A DNA stretch of 64,000 nucleotides from Diphasiastrum complanatum (taxonomy: Eukaryota > Streptophyta > Lycopodiopsida > Lycopodiales > Lycopodiaceae), in assembly GCA_029204225.1 (NCBI GenBank), contig CM055097.1, positions 49,680,600-49,744,599 of the forward strand. Reading direction: 5' to 3'. This document shows positions 35,460 through 47,470 of this stretch, in pieces; the stretch's first letter is position 1; every line of letters starts with the position of its first letter. The notes under the pieces were generated by a model. It did no database searches. It was not told the DNA's origin and worked only from the letters and a program-made list of their open reading frames with translations. The translations under genes and the position numbers were made by a program.

Positions 35460-37192
35460 AAGAAACATCCTGGTGCATTTACTCGTAGAAAAAAGTAGTA
35501 GGTACATTGATGAAAAAGATATATACACCTCGAAGGGGAAGTTTAAACGAAAGTAAGCTCAAACAAGAGCGAAGCTTGTAATAAAGTTAAGATTAATCCA
35601 GATCTTGGATTTAAAAATAAAAGTGCATAAACTATGATGATGTCAGTGGGAGTCTGCCAACTGACTGGAGCAGATCAGAAAAGTAAAGAGGTGGTGAGTC
35701 GGCTAATGAAGGGAGATGAGATGTAGCAGACCCAGCCACCGTCGCCCGTTGCAGAATTGATAGGGCCCGAGCACGTTGCAAGGCAATGGAAATACGTTGT
35801 TTGAAAGAAGCCACGAGAATAGAACCAGGAATACCTTGACGCTCTGCCGCCTGATGAGAACACATGCGAAGAAAATCCTCAAAGCGTCGATGCAAGGTGC
35901 CATAAGTCTCAATTGCCAGGGGAAGGAAAACATCAGTGGGATGTCTGTCGGAGTAGTTTTTTTCCTTCTCTTGAGCTGCCACGCCTGCCGCTTCTCCTGG
36001 TGTGAAGGCAGAGCGAGGCAATAGGTCACCACGCGTGGGATCATCAACAACATCATCTGCCAAAGTACGAAGCCCATCCTGAGAGAGGACAATGTCAACC
36101 CGCCTGCGGAAAGAGTGGGATGCGGAAGAAGGAAGGACATGGAATCCTCCATCTCTGGCTATAGCGGCCGTTGCATCTCTGACAACATCATGCGTAGTTG
36201 TGCGCTCACTCCCAGAAGGACAGCGGAGGAGGTGGATAGCAAGAGCATTAATAGGGTGACCACAAACACACCTGGAGAGACCCAAAACCGAAGGATGAGG
36301 TAACCCCAAGCGAAGACGAAGAGCAGTGGTGAAGATGGCCGAAGACAACCGAAAGGAAGGAAAAACAGGCAGAGCTGACAACCAAGCCCCCGCACCAGGA
36401 CCCACACAAGAAAGAAGCCGAGCTCGATGCAACGCCGAAGGAGCCTCAGAGAGCATGCTAGAAAGTGTTTGCTTGTGCACGCGCTCCAAAAAAGTCTCTT
36501 GCATGTGATCAGAGCTGAAAGTGAGGAGTTGCTCAAAAGGAGGAAGACAAGCTTGGGCAGAGAGGGGGAGGAGCTCTCGCGCAACGATGAGGAGGTGCTG
36601 GAAAGGTAGAGAACCGCTATCCACATGAGCAATGCAATTTGCCAAGAGAGGGCAAAAGCCAGAGAGGAATCGAGAAGACAAAGCAGGGGCGACCAGAGCC
36701 CAGCTCCTAAGAAAAGCTGCAGGTGCAAAAGAAACCATAGAGAGAAGACCCACACCTCCACAAGAAATGGGTAACTGAGCCTGCTTCCGAGCTGAAAGGG
36801 TCTCCACACCATCCAAACCCAGGCCCAAAAGGCGGCCAAAAACATCCATAATAGAGTTGTCAAAGGACGAGAGAAGATGCAAAAAGTCCTGAGTAGGGGG
36901 GAAAGTCCGCAGCAGATAAGAAAGACGCTGGATAAAGCAAGACGTCAAGATGCCAAACACGACCCGAGTGTCGTCCAACCGGGGAAGCAGAGCTGAATGA
37001 GCAACATCCTCCTGGAGAGCCTCACCAAGAAAAGCAGAGCAGAAGAAAACAGACCCAAAAGGAACACCCAGAATGCGAATGCCATCCGAAGGAGCAAGGA
37101 AACCTTGAGGAGGAACAAAGTCCTTGGGAAGACCTGCTGGAGACCACATTGAACACTTGCGAGGTTGAATAAACAAACCAAGAGAAGCCAGC
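35460..37192 (-). pseudogene. LINE copy 2, 3' part: RT thumb, zinc cluster and REL-like domain
   Basis: An open frame of 514 codons (35632-37176) is closely similar to copy 1. It begins in the RT just after the active site (FIQPRKCSMW) and runs through the CVCGH...HLLRC cluster and RRVDIVLSQ/DDPTRGD to the same C terminus. Copy 2 lacks seven residues (KEQSHVL) present in copy 1, a deletion between two HVL repeats. The 5' side stops abruptly at 37192, where the gypsy element is inserted. The coding sequence resumes at 43418. The 3' terminus, cctggtgcattta at about 35470, matches copy 1. Confidence 0.9.
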
Positions 37193-37550
37193 TGTTACGA
37201 GCTCGTAACCAGTGCCGAACCCTAGAGAACACAGATAGGTCAGATACCACAGTCAGGGTCGTGTCCAGCGTACATGACCAACAGGGCAAGACAGTGTGAG
37301 TAGTGTGCCCCAACACGGTCCATAGCTATGGCGGGCCTAACACAGCCTAGGGACCCTGTCAGCAGGATAGGGCCCCCAGTTGGGTCCCGACGTGCAGTCG
37401 GCCACGTCAGTGCCACGTGGCCGACACTTGGCATTAGCATGCTACCAGTCCTCACACTGGGCTAGGAGGGGCTTACTCTATATCAGGGAGTAGGCAAGGT
37501 TGGGTGGATCAGTTAGTGTTTGCCCTACTGTGGTGTTAGGATCTATTACA
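37193..37550 (+). repeat. 5' LTR of the chromovirus
   Basis: Starts TGTTACGAGC and ends TCTATTACA. A TATA-like tatat near 37479-37483 may be the core promoter. The U3 region carries cacgtcagtgccacgtggcc, with ACGT cores. Confidence 0.97.
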
Positions 37551-37551
37551 C

Positions 37552-37564
37552 TGGTATCAGAGCC
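37552..37564 (+). other. Primer-binding site of the chromovirus
   Basis: TGGTATCAGAGCC, one base after the LTR end, complementary to the 3' end of initiator tRNA-Met. Confidence 0.95.
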
Positions 37565-38260
37565 ATCTCCATCCTAGGGAGTTCAGGACAGTAGTAGAGA
37601 AAGCTATCAGAAGATAGGAAGTGTTTCTCAGATTCTCAGAGAGGAATAGAGGAGGAGGATCGCTGTAGGAGCAGCCTGGAAACTTCTGATTTCCACTGAG
37701 AAATCACAGTAGCAAGGAGTCAGATTCCAAGTGTAGGTAACTCGCTGAAAAAACAGTTGTTTCCCACTGAGTTGAGAGGATTCTCTATAGTTTTCCCAGC
37801 GAAATTAGAGTAGGAAGAAGCCAGCACCTCCATCGCTGTACAGTCAGAGACCTACATCCGATTTCCAGGGAAAAAGTTACTGGTTCTCAGCGAGTTTGAA
37901 GCCAAAAAGGAGGAGCAGGGCCAGCGCTGCCAGTACTTCTGAAAATCTGGTTTTTCAACAAGTTTTTGGGCCCCAACGTCAGAGATTTGGAGCAAGAGGA
38001 TTCCTATCAGACCAGCGAGCTACTATCATCAAAAAACCGGGAAATTTAGCACCGTTTTGAAGCTTCAAACTGGCATTTTTCGGAACAGCAGGTCTGAAAT
38101 TTTGGGAAAAAGAGCTGAAAGGGTTCCTCTTCATTCTTTCTTTGGAAGTACAGTCCTCAGAAACAGCTAAGTCATCTTTCCTTTCCCTTGTACAGTTGTA
38201 AATTAGTCTTTTAGACTTTTTTCCTTCAGAAGTTAAGGTAGCTCTCTTTCAGTTCCGAAG
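37565..38260 (+). other. Untranslated leader of the chromovirus
   Basis: About 700 bp between PBS and the gag start, with no long open frame. It would carry packaging signals; none is identifiable by eye. Confidence 0.7.
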
Positions 38261-41200
38261 ATGACCACTCCTCAGGGACCTGATCAACCCCTGGAGAGAG
38301 GCTTCGACGAACTTGAAACAGAAGCCTTGGCTTACAAAAAAGGGAAGGAACCCATGGAAGTGGAAGAACAGGAACAGTTCGCCGAAGAACTCGACGAACT
38401 GGTTACCAAGGAGCAGTTTCTCCAATTGGTAACAGAAGTGGATGAACTGAAGTTGGCATTAGCCAATTTCAAGTCCACTGTGGACGACTCGTTCGCTGAA
38501 CTCAAAAACTTGTTTTTGAGTTCCGCGAAAGGAAGCCTTCCCTCCACTTCTCAGTTATCCCCTTCTCCACTTCCATCAGTTTCGGGTGAGACTTTACGGT
38601 CTCACCCCAGTGTTTTTAAAGATTTAAAGCCTCCTACTTTTAATGGGGAAGAGAAGGATAGAAATGCAGATATTCTACAAACCTTCCTCAGCAAATGGAA
38701 GAACATTCATGCTCTTAAACAGACCCCTGACCATTTGCAAGCAATTGAGGCCAGTCTTTCTTTAGGGCCTATGGCCTATAAGTGGTGGTTAAATCTCCAG
38801 GAGAATGGGCAGACTCCCCGGTCATGGAAATCTTTTGAAAAAGCTTTCCTAAGAGAATTTCTACCAGAGAATGAACTTGATAGAGCCTGGGAAGCCTGGG
38901 AAAGAACAGTAATGGACAAGTCCCTCATCCAATATATCTCGCAGTATCGAGAAGCAATTTTAAAGATTAAAAATATGGATAACTATCAAAAAATCAGGGG
39001 ATTTGTCCGTGGCCTCAAAGATGAATATAAAGAAGAGGTCCAGATAAACTCGCCTACTACCCTTGAGCAAGCTCTCAGATATGCTCAAATCTATGATGAT
39101 TCAGTGGGTAGGAAGAGAGCGAGACAGCAATCACTTTCTGAGCAGCTTCCTCAGAAAGACTTTCAATTTAAAAAGAAATTTTTAAAAAGAAAGAAAGAAG
39201 ATAAATTTAAAGGTGAAGCTCCTCAGAAACGCCCTTCACTCATACAGCCCTTAAAACCAGATGATTTTGAGAAAGCCAAACAAGAACGTTTGTGCTTTGT
39301 GTGTATGGGCAAGGGACACACAGTCAGACAGTGTCCCAAGGGGCCTTTCACTAAAAAAGATAAGAAAGATAAAAAACAAGTTCATCTTGTTCAGACTGTA
39401 TGTTTCCCCAGTGACTCGGCAGCTTCCGAGATCAAAGTGTATCATGAAGATCATGAACACTGTTGCCAGCTGACCTCTGCAATGCTAGCGAGACCCTTCA
39501 GCTTTGGGCCGCATGACCTAGTACGTATGCATGGGAAAGTTGGTAACCAGTCAGTAAGAGTCATGGTTGATGATGGGGCAACCCATAATTTCATCAACCA
39601 CACCCTGGTTAAAAAGCTTAAACTACCAGAAGTACCTAGTCAGCATAGGTACATAGTTTCATTAGCTAAGGGTGAAGATAAAAAAATATGGGAAACTATG
39701 GTAAGTAAGTTAAATCTTGGTATTCAGGGGTACCAAGATCAAATAAACTTTCAGATAATGCACCTGGATCGAACAGACATTGTTCTCGGGAGAGATTGGC
39801 TCTACAGTTTAGGACCTTCCCTCCACAGAAACTATCAGGAGAACACCCTCAGCTTTCAGTATAAAGGCCGAGAGATCCAGTTGCATGGGGAGCATGATGT
39901 TCCCAACAGCCCTATGGTCTGCAGTTCAGAGCTCTGTCAGCTAATCGGAGACGAAGACCATCAGGTATTCTTATGTGACTTTCAGTTTATTCCTGAAGTT
40001 TCTATTTCCAGTTCTATTCAGCAGAAAATCAGTAAATTAGAAACTTTATTGTCTAAATTTAAAGATGTTTTTCCTGAAGATTTGTCACATGGTTTACCAC
40101 CTAGCAGAGAGGTAGATCATGTAATAAACCTAGTACCAGGTACAGCACCTGTTTCTAAACCTCCGTATCGGGTCAGCCGAACAGAGGATGAAGAAATAAC
40201 TAGGCAGTTAACAGACTATCTTGGGAAAGGCCAAATTCAGACCAGTAGTTCACCATGGGCCTCACCAGTCCTATTGGTGAAAAAGAAGGAGGGGTCTATG
40301 CGTCTTTGCGTAGATTACAGAGCACTCAATAAAGTCACAATTAAGAATAAATACCCTATGCCTCGGGCAGACGAGTTGTTTGATCAACTCGACGGGGCTA
40401 AGTTTTTCAGCAAAATAGACCTCAGAACGGGATATCATCAAGTCCGTATAAAATCGGAAGATGTCTCAAAAACAGCTTTTAGGACTCGTCACGGTCATTA
40501 TGAGTTTAAGGTGATGCCATTTGGGCTCACAAATGCTCCAGCTACCTTTATGACCTTGATGAACAGTGTCCTCAGACCATACTTGGGTAAGTTTGTAGTC
40601 GTATTTTTAGATGACATCCTCGTCTACAGCAAAACGAGGAAGGAGCATCTAAAACACCTCAGAAAGGTGTTTCGACTGCTCAGAAAGCATAAGCTTTATG
40701 CTAAACAATCCAAGTGTGAATTCTTCGTTGAAGAAGTAGCATATTTGGGTCACATTATCTCTTCAGATGGGATTAAGATGGACCCAAATAAGGTTAAAGC
40801 CATACTCAGTTGGCTGAGACCTCAGAATATTTTGGAACTTCAAATCTTTCTTGGTCTGGCGGGATATTACAGACGATTTGTCAAGGAATATGCTCAGATA
40901 GCAGTCCCTATGACAAATCTCCTTAAGGGGAAGGGAAAGGAGTTCATTTGGGAGTCCGCACAACAGGAGAGCTTTGATGCTCTCAAAACAGCCTTAGCTA
41001 CAGCACCAGTTTTAAAGGTCGTCGACCCCAATCAGCCATTTGTGGTCGAAACAGATGCTAGCGACTTTGCAGTAGGTGCTGTGCTAACTCAGGGTGGACG
41101 ACCAGTTGCGTTCGAGAGTAAAAAACTCGAGCCAGCACAGACTAGGTATAGTGCCTATGAAAAGGAACTCTTTTCTATAGTCCATGCCCTTAAGACTTGG

Positions 41201-43048
41201 AGGCATTATTTGTATGGTGCCAACTTTGAGGTCCTGACAGACCATGAGAGTCTCAGATACCTTTGCAATCAACCTGAGCTTAGAGGTCGGAAAGCTCGTT
41301 GGGCAGAGTTGATGCAAGAGTTTGACATGTCTATCAGATATAGGCGTGGAAAATTCAATACAGTAGCAGATGCCCTTAGCAGAATGCCTATGATAAACGA
41401 GCTGAGTTTTACTCAGATTCGTAATGAGTTACTCGAGTCCTTGAGAGGGAAATGCCAGCATGATGCATTCTTCTCTATTATCTGGAACTCAGTCCAGAAC
41501 AGACAGTTACAGACTCCAGAACCAGTTCCCGGGGCTGGTGCCAGTTCATCCAAGAATACGGCAGCTTCCGTTGAGGATGATGATGAGTCCGAGTATATGT
41601 CGTCAGATGACGTTGAGGATTCTGAGCCTGTATCACCCAAGCAAACCCCAGTGGTTGAGGGTCAGTTGACTCAAGGATTCAAATGGAAACAGTATTCCAT
41701 TCAGGATGAGTACTTGCTCTATAGAGATAGAGTATGTGTCCCCAATTCAGAGGATTATAGGTAGCAGGTCCTATATGAATGTCATGACAATCCTAGCGCG
41801 GGACACCCAGGCATACAGAAGACCTATGAGCTTCTTCGTAGGCAATTTTTCTGGCCCAGTATGAAAAGGGACGTCCACCAGTATGTAACCAGTTGCCAGA
41901 AATGTCAAGTAAATAAAGCAGAGCGTTTAAAGGCAGGAGGGTTGTTGCATCCCTTAGAAATACCAGCTGGTAAATGGGAGAGTATCTCCATGGATTTTAT
42001 AGTAGGCTTGCCTAAAACCCAAAAGGGTAATGACGCTATATGGGTCACAGTTGACCGTCTGACCAAAATGGCTCATTTTATTCCGACCAAAACAACCGTT
42101 AGAGCTCCAGAGTTAGCGAGGTTGTTTGTAGACGAGCTATTTAAATTGTACGGTCTACCTTCCGGCATAGTCAGCGACCGGGACAGTAAGTTTACTGGAA
42201 ATTTTTGGAGGGCAGTATTCCATCATCTCCATACTAAACTTAATATGAGTACCACCGACCATCCACAGACGGACGGTCAAACAGAAAGGGTAAATCAAGT
42301 GCTGGAGGATATGCTTCGTGCATACGTCAGCAAGAAGCAGACTAATTGGGAGGAGTATCTCTCGATATTAGAGTTTGCTTACAACAGTACCAAACATTCA
42401 GCTACGGGATACAGCCCATTTATGCTGATGTACGGTTTTCAGCCACGCTCACCCACAGCTGTAGGGTTTAAACAAGAAAAAGTTGAAGCAGCCAGAAACT
42501 TTTTAGAAGACCTAAACCAGATGATAGAACATGCTAAACGTAGCATTAGACAATCCCAGGATCGAGCCAGGCATTATGCAGATCCACACAGACGGGATGT
42601 GCAGTTCTCCACTGGTGAGAAAGTCTACTTGAGAGTCCCAGTTGACTCTAAAACCCTCAAATCAGGAGTGTGTGCTAAGTTGTCTCCAAGGTATTGTGGT
42701 CCCTTTACCATCAGTAGGAGACTAGGCAAGGTCACCTATGAACTAGAACTCCCACACAGCAGTAAGGTTTTTCCAGTTTTTCATGTAAGTCAGTTACGAA
42801 AAGCCTTAACCAGATCAGATAATCTGGTAGGGGACAGTGTTCTAGTTCTCCCATTGGATCCTCAACAACCTCCACATGAACCAGAGGAGATTCTTGATAG
42901 TAGAGAGACGCAGACTCGTCATACTCTATACCGAGAATATCTGGTTAAGTGGAATGATCAGCCTGTTGAGAATGCCACTTGGGAAAGAGGCATCGTCCTT
43001 CGCAAGATTTTTCCAGACTTTGTCTTAGAGGACCAAGACGGTTCTTAA
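38261..43048 (+). pseudogene. Chromovirus gag-pol polyprotein, one in-frame TAG
   Basis: One frame of 1595 codons, interrupted only by TAG at 41762-41764 (codon 1168). The order is gag (about 100-240), zinc knuckle C-X2-C-X4-H-X4-C at 345-358, protease near 436-441 (VDDGAT, with Asp in the middle of the usual D-S/T-G), RT with FLDD at 782-785, RNase H from about 925 ([13 protein letters not shown]), then integrase. Integrase has an H-H-C-C finger at the break, catalytic D1245, D1306 and E1342 (a D,D35E spacing), and a chromodomain at about 1542-1580 (EEILDSR...YLVKWNDQP). The TAG lies between RNase H and the integrase zinc finger. It is either an inactivating mutation or, less likely, a readthrough stop. 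Confidence 0.96.
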
Positions 43049-43059
43049 GGGGGAGGGAG
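43047..43059 (+). other. Polypurine tract
   Basis: AAGGGGGAGGGAG ends directly at the 3' LTR start, the primer for plus-strand synthesis. Confidence 0.93.
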
Positions 43060-43417
43060 TGTTACGAGCTCGTAACCAGTGCCGAACCCTAGAGAACACA
43101 GATAGGTCAGATACCACAGTCAGGGTCGTGTCCAACGTACATGACCAACAGGGCAAGACAGTGTGAGTAGTGTGCCCCAACACGGTCCATAGCTATGGCG
43201 GGCCTAACACAGCCCAGGGACCCTGTCAGCAGGATAGGGCCCCCAGTTGGGTCCCGACGTGCAGTCGGCCACGTCAGTGCCACGTGGCCGACACTTGGCA
43301 GTAGCATGCTACCAGTCCTCACACTGGGCTAGGAGGGGCTTACTCTATATCAGGGAGTAGGCAAGGTTGGGTGGATCAGTTAGTGTCTGCCCTACTGTGG
43401 TGTTAGGATCTATTACA
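43060..43417 (+). repeat. 3' LTR of the chromovirus
   Basis: 358 bp, same length as the 5' LTR. Differences seen: a/g in tgtccaacg, c/t in cagcccag, g/t in ggcagtag and c/t in gtgtctgc. It is followed by the ccagc duplication. Confidence 0.97.
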
Positions 43418-43980
43418 CCAGCTGCTCAGAGAAATGATGAAATGCGAGGAACACCGTAGGAGCAGGACCAACAATATGAGTGTCATCAGCAACCAAAGGA
43501 AATAAGCAGGAGGAAAAGGCCTCTGCAGAAGCTCGAAGTGCACGGAAATGAGGCAGAGCGAAAAGAGGACTACCCAAAGGATCACCTTGACGAGTACCTA
43601 CTACAGACTAGATAGTAGAAAGATCCCCAAAGCGCACATGGGAGTCTCGGTAGCATAGAACAACCGCACAAAAGGGATAAGCTGAGCCAACTCACCACCA
43701 GCCGCACGCAGCTCCCAAAAGATCGTAGCTCTAGAAACAAAGTTAAAAGCATTGGAAACATCCACTTGGAGAACAACCCAGTCAGGATGGAGATCAAGGG
43801 TGGCACGCAAACCATGAATGACAGCTTCACAGCCGCCAGGAGTAGAGACGCCAAACTGACGAGGGGATAGAAAAGAGGCGAAAAACTGTTGAAACTGAAA
43901 ACAGATAGAGCGACTAACAAGACGGAGGAGGACTTCACCAATAGCGATGGGACGGATGCCACCCGAGGCTTTAGTCATGG
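43418..43980 (-). pseudogene. LINE copy 2, 5' part: RT palm region
   Basis: Minus-strand coding resumes at the target duplication and extends upstream of copy 1's breakpoint: TKASGGIRPIAIGEVLLRLV, QFGVSTPGGCEAVIHGLRA, DWVVLQVDVSNAFNFVSR (the catalytic Asp in RT motif A), then GTRQGDPLGSPLFAL and VADDTHIVGP. A stop separates LLSSL from the GTRQGD block near 43600. It is 5'-truncated at about 43980, before the first RT motifs, so no N-terminal domain is available. Confidence 0.88.
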
Positions 43981-44060
43981 CGATGTTTTTTGGTCATTGA
44001 TGTACAGTGCTTGTATATAGAAACTTCAGATGTGGTGCACCATTTTGCTTACATTACTAC

Positions 44061-44108
44061 TCATGCTGGTTGTGATCTTGCAAAAATGAGCATAATAGTT
44101 CCTATCCT
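44061..44108 (-). other. Speculative terminal exon of the GDP-mannose transporter
   Basis: After an AG acceptor (gccccag) the minus strand encodes IGTIMLIFARSQPA and a TGA stop. FAR near the end resembles the last residues of GONST1-type transporters. It is short, so chance is quite possible. Confidence 0.2.
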
Positions 44109-44487
44109 GGGGCCCTGATCCATCTTGAGGTACATAGTTCTTATCCGTTCTTGAAACCCTTGTGATGGTTTGTGCAATACCCTCACCTGAACTCTTTGAA
44201 GATTGTCCAGAGTTTTTTTACACAAGTTCGAACTTGCTTATTACATGTTGTGCTGAAGATTTTTTTGAGAAACACGGTGCAAAAAGTCATTGTCGTTTCG
44301 GAAAATGTTTGGCGATGATTAGCACTATTAGTAGCCAACTTCAAAAGACATCAGCAATATCTTACTATAACCTCCACTTCAATATCATGCCAGCTAACAC
44401 TTGGAAATGCAATTAGCAAGAGATACCAAGGTATTGCTCAGAAATTAACACCAAATACCTACACATATACGTAGATGCAAATACTTA

Positions 44488-45421
44488 TTAAGCCTGTGAA
44501 CCTTGTAGAATGTCGAAAAACATGAGATTCATAACAATGAGAGAGACAGTTGCCTCTGTAAATTTGTAATGCAGGCCATGCCAGATGGTCTCAAATGACC
44601 AATAAATGAGTGCTTGAAGTGGTGAAGCTTTGAAGCCTTGAAGAAACAAAATAAAAACTTCATTCTGATTGATTTCACTCATCGAGTTATTTGATGTTTC
44701 CTTTTCAGCTTCAAAGAGACTTCCCAAAAGCTCCGTAACAAAGCCGCCTTCTCACAGATTTAATTGTTGAAACTTCTCCCAGAGTAGCTTAGGGCTAGTG
44801 CGTTTCTAGTCTAACATAAAACCACTAAATGTTCTAGAAGATTAAAAAAAAGGCACATCTGCTTGAGACTCTGCACTTTCAGCAAAGAATTCTTTTGTCA
44901 ACGGCTCCAGTGGTTGTTTACTAGTCCAAAAACTTGCTGAGATGAAACATTCGATTGCTGTACAAAGCTGGGGTGATTCTTCACTGATATTCACTTTCAG
45001 GCTCATGTTCTGAGAGAGGGAATACAAAAAGAAAGCCATTCATCAAATTTATGGTACACATCTCGTAGATGTCAAATTTTACTGTTTTACGAATAACTTG
45101 TTTTTCCAATGGTCTGTTTTGTAAAAGTGGGTAAAACTAGTGGGTGTCCGGTATTTCACTGTACGGAATATGAATACTAATCCGCCCATGGGTGCTGTGG
45201 TGGTAGAGGGTTCTTGGTGTGGGATTGACCACCCAAGTCCAAACCCCACCCACACATGAGTGATGTCCCAAAAAAAAAGAATGCTGAGGGCCTTACAGAT
45301 TGTCACCGATCACCACAATATTGTCAAGCTCCAAAGTCATAGCGTTTATCATTTGGGCATTTTGGCTACAGCAAAAAGAATTCCTGCCAAAAGTCCTGTA
45401 AGGGTCACTGTCTGGTATTAG
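44488..45421 (-). other. Candidate exons of an unrecognised protein
   Basis: Three minus-strand segments have coding-like composition: 45421 down to about 45300 (after a ttcacttgcag acceptor, LIPDSDPYRTFGRNSFCCSQ), 45010-44842 (SLKVNISEESPQLCTAIECF, EPLTKEFFAESAESQADVP) and about 44760-44488 (LLGSLFEAEKETSN, EVFILFLQGFKASPLQALIY, ending ILQGSQA and a stop). The order suggests the 3' part of one gene. I do not recognise the family. They lie just downstream of the transporter exon at 45708-45805, so either a separate gene or fused/aberrant exons are possible. Confidence 0.35.
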
Positions 45422-45662
45422 CTGCAAGTGAAATGTGAGTCTTGTACAATATGAACTACAAGAAACAAAAGTACTGATAACTTTCACAAGTTCAGATTCT
45501 TAAAATCTCTTGAGGGAAAGTGACTCCTGAAACTACATATTTTTCCTTCTGACGTTGACATGATATGAATATGGATTAAACAGCCTCCAAAGCAACAATA
45601 TTGAATCTCAGGGATGGAGGCTCTGGAACTTTGGCATCTCTTTTGTGTAGACTCCCTACTAT

Positions 45663-45668
<6 letters not shown>

Positions 45669-45706
<38 letters not shown>
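45669..45706. repeat. (GA)n microsatellite at an exon edge
   Basis: A 38-bp GA run (CT on the coding strand) begins at the GT of the presumed donor after exon 45708-45805. Confidence 0.95.
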
Positions 45707-45707
<1 letters not shown>

Positions 45708-45708
<1 letters not shown>

Positions 45709-45805
45709 AATAAAGATACTCAAAAAGTGTGGAAAGCTTGTCTGTACATTGAATAACAATATTCCAGCCAAAGATAGAGGAATTTTGTTCAGTGATCCAA
45801 CCAAA
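45708..45805 (-). CDS. GONST1: GONST1-like GDP-mannose transporter, downstream exon
   Basis: After a ttttctgcag acceptor the minus strand reads LVGSLNKIPLSLAGILLF, then NVQTSFPHFLSIFIG. This corresponds to the penultimate helices of plant GONST1-type Golgi GDP-mannose transporters, which exchange GDP-mannose for GMP across the Golgi membrane. GSLNK is the plant form of the GALNK nucleotide-sugar recognition motif. The exon starts in phase 2, with T completing a split codon. The usual LxAGVxFARAK end does not follow directly, and the (CT)n tract starts at the presumed donor, GTCTCT, a poor consensus. It pairs with the exon at 58740-58894. Confidence 0.75.
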
Positions 45806-47234
45806 CTGCAGAAAAATTCAGAGTCATGTTAGTTTTTTTCACAAGATGCTTGAAGCACATAAGAAACTTACAGACTATACCATCAAATAGTAGCACTGAA
45901 AACTCCCACCTTTGTCCCAAGTTATAGACATACAACTACTCCGTGCCAGTTTATAATTTACCTTATTGGGTTGCTTGGGTCCACTTGTAAGGCATTTCGT
46001 CGCTGATCAAGTCATAAAGCTCCTGGTTGTGTGCAGGTACTATGGAGACTTTTGCCATGGAGATCCATGGACTATTCATAGTCATTCTCTTCTACAATTA
46101 CAACTCTCCGATTACTACTTTTGCTCCAGATCAATAGGAGCATGAGTCACCACTAGTTTAAGACTTGTGGGATAAGGTACAATTGACTATTTGATCTCGT
46201 TCAGACTTGTAGAATTGGATTGTTGAGCTTGAAGTATATTTTGATAAGCAAGTCATGAATGCAAAACACAAAAGATACATCTAGGAACAACTATATAGAT
46301 GGTTAATATCCCCTTGGTGGAGATGCCATAAGCAGAACACGCTAGACAGGGATATACACAGACTTTCCAGTTGGGAAAGATTCAAACATAATTTGACAAC
46401 AGACATGATTGATCCTAAGTGGCTCAAACAGCAGCAAGATATATTCTGTTGCTTGCATCATCTAGATACCATCTGCAGACTGCAAGTACAATGATAGGTT
46501 CACCATGCTTTCTTTATTTCAAGATTTTGCAGGTTATAGCTCAACATTTTACCTCAAGACTACAAGTCGATTATGAGAAGATGTGGCGTCTTTCCAACCG
46601 ACTAGACTTGAGAGAGCTATGCACTGCTACATTAGAGTAAAAGTATGTTTCTAATGATGCAGAGTGCCATGCTCATCCAACTTATCCCACATGGACTAGC
46701 CAAGTAGGAACTAGACACATTAGAATTTGGATATTTATGAAGCTTATTGCCTTGGGAGACACAAACAAGACACATTCCTTCACTAGTAGCAAAGTTGTTT
46801 CTCATGTAAGTCCCATACCTCACTAGGCACCACATTCTTTATGTGTTTAGGTTGCCAGTCACACGTTTTATGTAACATGTAGTTGCTAAGTCATATGTAG
46901 TATCAGATCAGTGACTTTGTGGCACAAGAAATTTTCTAAATAATTCCTCTTTTAAGTGATAACAATATCATCCTTAGAGTCACTGATATACTTCTTTGGG
47001 TGACATATCTCTCAATCTTGGGTAGAAATGTATAATGGCCACACTCACCTTCATTGTCTTAGGCAGTCTCTTACGTTTTGCATGAGTATCATCATGTGTT
47101 CGCAAACCGCACCCCTTGCCTTGATTGAATTGATCTGAGATAGGTATAGAGGGTCTTGGGACTGGTAGAGACATAATAACATAAGGACACACATATTCTA
47201 GTTAGCTCCAATTACAATTTCTTCGTGGCGTTAG
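45806..47234. other. Presumed transporter intron, no gene recognised
   Basis: Short open frames only. The minus frame at 46980-47192 has no recognisable domain. Confidence 0.35.
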
Positions 47235-47470
47235 TGTTACGTCTATGTCCGGTTCAAAGCATTCGGAATAATCCTTGACGTGGATATTCGGTACTCCAGT
47301 GTACGAGTTTATTGATTATGCCTCGCCTTTCCAAGCTAGGCCAGAAATGTGATTAATAACCTTGTGAGGGCCCAGGCATACCATTAGGACATGTGGAGCT
47401 AGTGCATGGTGTCTAATGGCTACATATGCATGTAAAGGAGATAAAAAGCAATTGGATGAGAATTGGCCCA
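47235..47470 (+). mobile_element. LTR fragment, same family as 60389-61063
   Basis: Begins tgttacgtctatgtcc and matches the 60.4-kb LTR through aatccttgacgtggatattc, ctccagtgtacgagttta and the later gtgattaataacct, tgtggagc-agtgcatggtg blocks. It lacks the MITE found in the other copy, so it represents the empty site. Confidence 0.8.

Larger units (their letters stand above)
37193..43417 (+). mobile_element. Nearly intact Ty3/gypsy chromovirus, 6225 bp
   Basis: Complete LTR retrotransposon: 5' LTR 37193-37550, PBS, leader, one polyprotein frame with a single stop, PPT, and 3' LTR 43060-43417. The LTRs are both 358 bp and differ at about four positions by eye (roughly 1%), implying a recent insertion. 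A 5-bp target duplication, ccagc, flanks it (37188-37192 and 43418-43422). It sits inside LINE copy 2 on the opposite strand. The chromodomain at the C terminus places it among chromoviruses. Confidence 0.97.

Noticed and set aside
44162-44416. Plus-strand 84-codon frame as a gene
   Set aside because: No recognisable motif, splice context or homologous repeat; probably chance.
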